Source: an uncultured Lachnospiraceae bacterium (GTDB taxonomy: Bacteria; Bacillota; Clostridia; Lachnospirales; Lachnospiraceae). From it: a stretch of 6,219 nucleotides of DNA. The stretch is taken from NCBI GenBank assembly GCA_947177925.1, contig CAMWWJ010000208.1, positions 1 to 6,219 of the forward strand, read 5' to 3'. The notes beneath the pieces were generated by a model that was not told the origin of the DNA, ran no database searches, and saw only the letters and a list, made by a program, of their open reading frames with translations. Shown one piece after another: positions 6,106 through 6,219 of this stretch. Position 1 is the first letter of the stretch. Every line of letters starts with the position of its first letter. The position numbers were made by a program, and so were the translations under genes.

Positions 6106-6219
6106 ATTTAAAAAGGCGGCTTCTCGCAAATCAGATACAGTGAAAGCAAGGAAACTCATCCGACCCGAGCAAATGCAGAACAATTGGTTGCACTAACCAT
6201 CGCAAACGACCTGTTAAAG
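6106..6219 (+). other. Start of an unidentified transcript or leader, cut by the window edge
   Basis: This stretch follows the promoter candidate. It is richer in G and C than the bases before it. One frame (6112 to the edge, 36 codons) has no stop but no good start or ribosome site; the others close. It includes a small stem TGGTT/AACCA near its end. It matches no tRNA, rRNA or riboswitch class I can recognise. It may be a structured leader, a small RNA or untranslated sequence. Confidence 0.25.

Noticed and set aside
6112..6219. 36-codon open frame running off the right edge
   Set aside because: It directly follows a stop, has no start codon with a ribosome site, and cannot be assigned from so short a stretch.
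1..6219. CRISPR array, complete insertion sequence, rRNA or tRNA gene
   Set aside because: No regularly spaced repeats, no transposase and no complete tRNA or rRNA fold were seen on either strand.

Overview
The window looks like chromosome from a low-GC Gram-positive anaerobe of the Clostridia, most likely the Lachnospiraceae. This is inferred from strong AGGAGG-type ribosome sites, a PcrA-type helicase with the Firmicutes-style C-terminal domain, a lipoprotein solute-binding protein, and mobile-element genes of a kind common in gut Clostridia. No species call is possible from the sequence alone.

There are two parts. Positions 1 to about 2340 are the decayed right end of an integrated element (a prophage or integrative conjugative element). 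It is visibly more AT-rich than the rest, and all of its recognisable genes are broken. In order they are: a cysteine-rich zinc-ribbon-like accessory protein with one frameshift (26-783); a SleB-type cell-wall hydrolase with one frameshift in an A7 tract (915-1557); a short frame that may start as an HPr-like protein and runs into integrase sequence (1554-1724); and the C-terminal catalytic half of a tyrosine integrase carrying several frameshifts (about 1640-2208). Just downstream are a tandem 10-bp direct repeat with 11-bp period, which may be integrase arm sites, and a tRNA-3'-end-like segment that may be the attachment core (2322-2342).

Positions 2379-6219 look like ordinary host chromosome. 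A lone ABC-transporter solute-binding lipoprotein of the NMT1/THI5-like family is on the minus strand (2418-3416), closed by a strong terminator (2379-2410). A 197-bp divergent intergenic region holds a convincing promoter for the helicase, a weaker overlapping one for the lipoprotein, a hairpin next to the lipoprotein ribosome site, and a G-rich leader. An intact pcrA/uvrD helicase follows (3614-5983). The last 236 bases hold a weak hairpin, an extended -10 promoter candidate and the start of a transcript whose product lies outside the window.

I see no convincing undescribed functional system. The most informative signal is the fossil element: its lesions can be placed to the base or nearly so, an internal deletion seems to have joined an accessory gene to the integrase, and its attachment site makes a testable prediction about a tRNA gene outside the window.
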